From contig CAMOHY010000183.1 of assembly GCA_946615495.1 (NCBI GenBank), forward strand, positions 1 to 5,319: a DNA stretch of 5,319 nt, written 5' to 3'. Positions 5,280-5,319 of the stretch are shown here, piece after piece. The notes beneath the pieces were generated by a model. It was not told the origin of the DNA and did not search any database. It saw only the letters and a list, made by a program, of their open reading frames with translations. The stretch is from an uncultured Clostridia bacterium. GTDB taxonomy: Bacteria > Bacillota > Clostridia > Christensenellales > Aristaeellaceae. Both the position numbers and the translations under genes were made by a program. Positions within the stretch are counted from its first letter, which is position 1, and every line of letters starts with the position of its first letter.

Positions 5280-5319
5280 AAAAAAACGCCCGTGCCGGGA
5301 AAAAGCGGCATGGGCGTTT
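5280..5319 (+). terminator. Strong, probably bidirectional terminator (cut by window end)
   Basis: A 14-bp stem pairs AAACGCCCGTGCCG (5284-5297) with CGGCATGGGCGTTT (5306-5319). It contains one G-U pair and has an 8-nt loop, GGAAAAAG. A run of seven A (5280-5286) precedes it and the window ends in TTT, so any further T-tract is out of view. The A-run gives a U-tract on the other strand, which suggests it can also stop transcription from a gene on the right. It probably ends the spo0J-hydrolase transcript. Confidence 0.85.

Noticed and set aside
1..5319. A full parS site, CRISPR array, tRNA or rRNA gene, or insertion sequence.
   Set aside because: I read both strands for the parS consensus, regular spaced repeats, tRNA-like folds and transposase motifs and found none convincing.

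Overview
The window looks like a piece of chromosome from an endospore-forming, GC-rich member of the Firmicutes, most likely the class Clostridia. The sequence evidence is the tail of a SleB-type cortex-lytic enzyme followed by its partner YpeB, both spore germination proteins, and then a chromosomal-type Soj/ParA and Spo0J/ParB pair. The coding sequence is rich in G and C (roughly 60% by eye), while the short gaps between genes hold AT-rich islands. I cannot name the genus from the sequence. All genes lie on the + strand.

Layout. (1) Positions 1-1457 hold a germination module: the last 34 codons of sleB, a 12-nt gap, complete ypeB, then a Rho-independent terminator. (2) Positions 1522-2864 begin with a good sigma-A-like promoter, followed by an unrecognised 157-residue cytoplasmic protein and, 53 bp further on, soj. 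I see no terminator between these two, so they are probably co-transcribed. A perfect 10-bp tandem duplication sits just before the soj ribosome binding site. (3) Positions 2865-3071 are a 207-bp gap between soj and spo0J, which are usually almost contiguous. It holds an AT-rich stretch with a weak promoter candidate, a GC-rich hairpin and a 12-bp palindrome. (4) Positions 3072-5140 hold spo0J and, overlapping it by 4 nt, a secreted serine hydrolase of the class C beta-lactamase/penicillin-binding fold. (5) Positions 5141-5319 are a non-coding tail with a bulged hairpin and a strong terminator cut by the window end.

How the genes fit together. SleB and YpeB act in germination, degrading spore cortex peptidoglycan. 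Soj and Spo0J act in chromosome origin segregation and, in known spore formers, in the control of replication and sporulation. The serine hydrolase is exported and probably acts on peptidoglycan or another D-amino-acid or ester substrate. Its coupling to spo0J could link it to the growth or sporulation programme, but that is inference. The window is mainly conserved core chromosome. I do not see a convincing new system. The most informative unknowns are the 157-residue protein before soj, the unusually long soj-spo0J leader, and the hydrolase coupled to spo0J.
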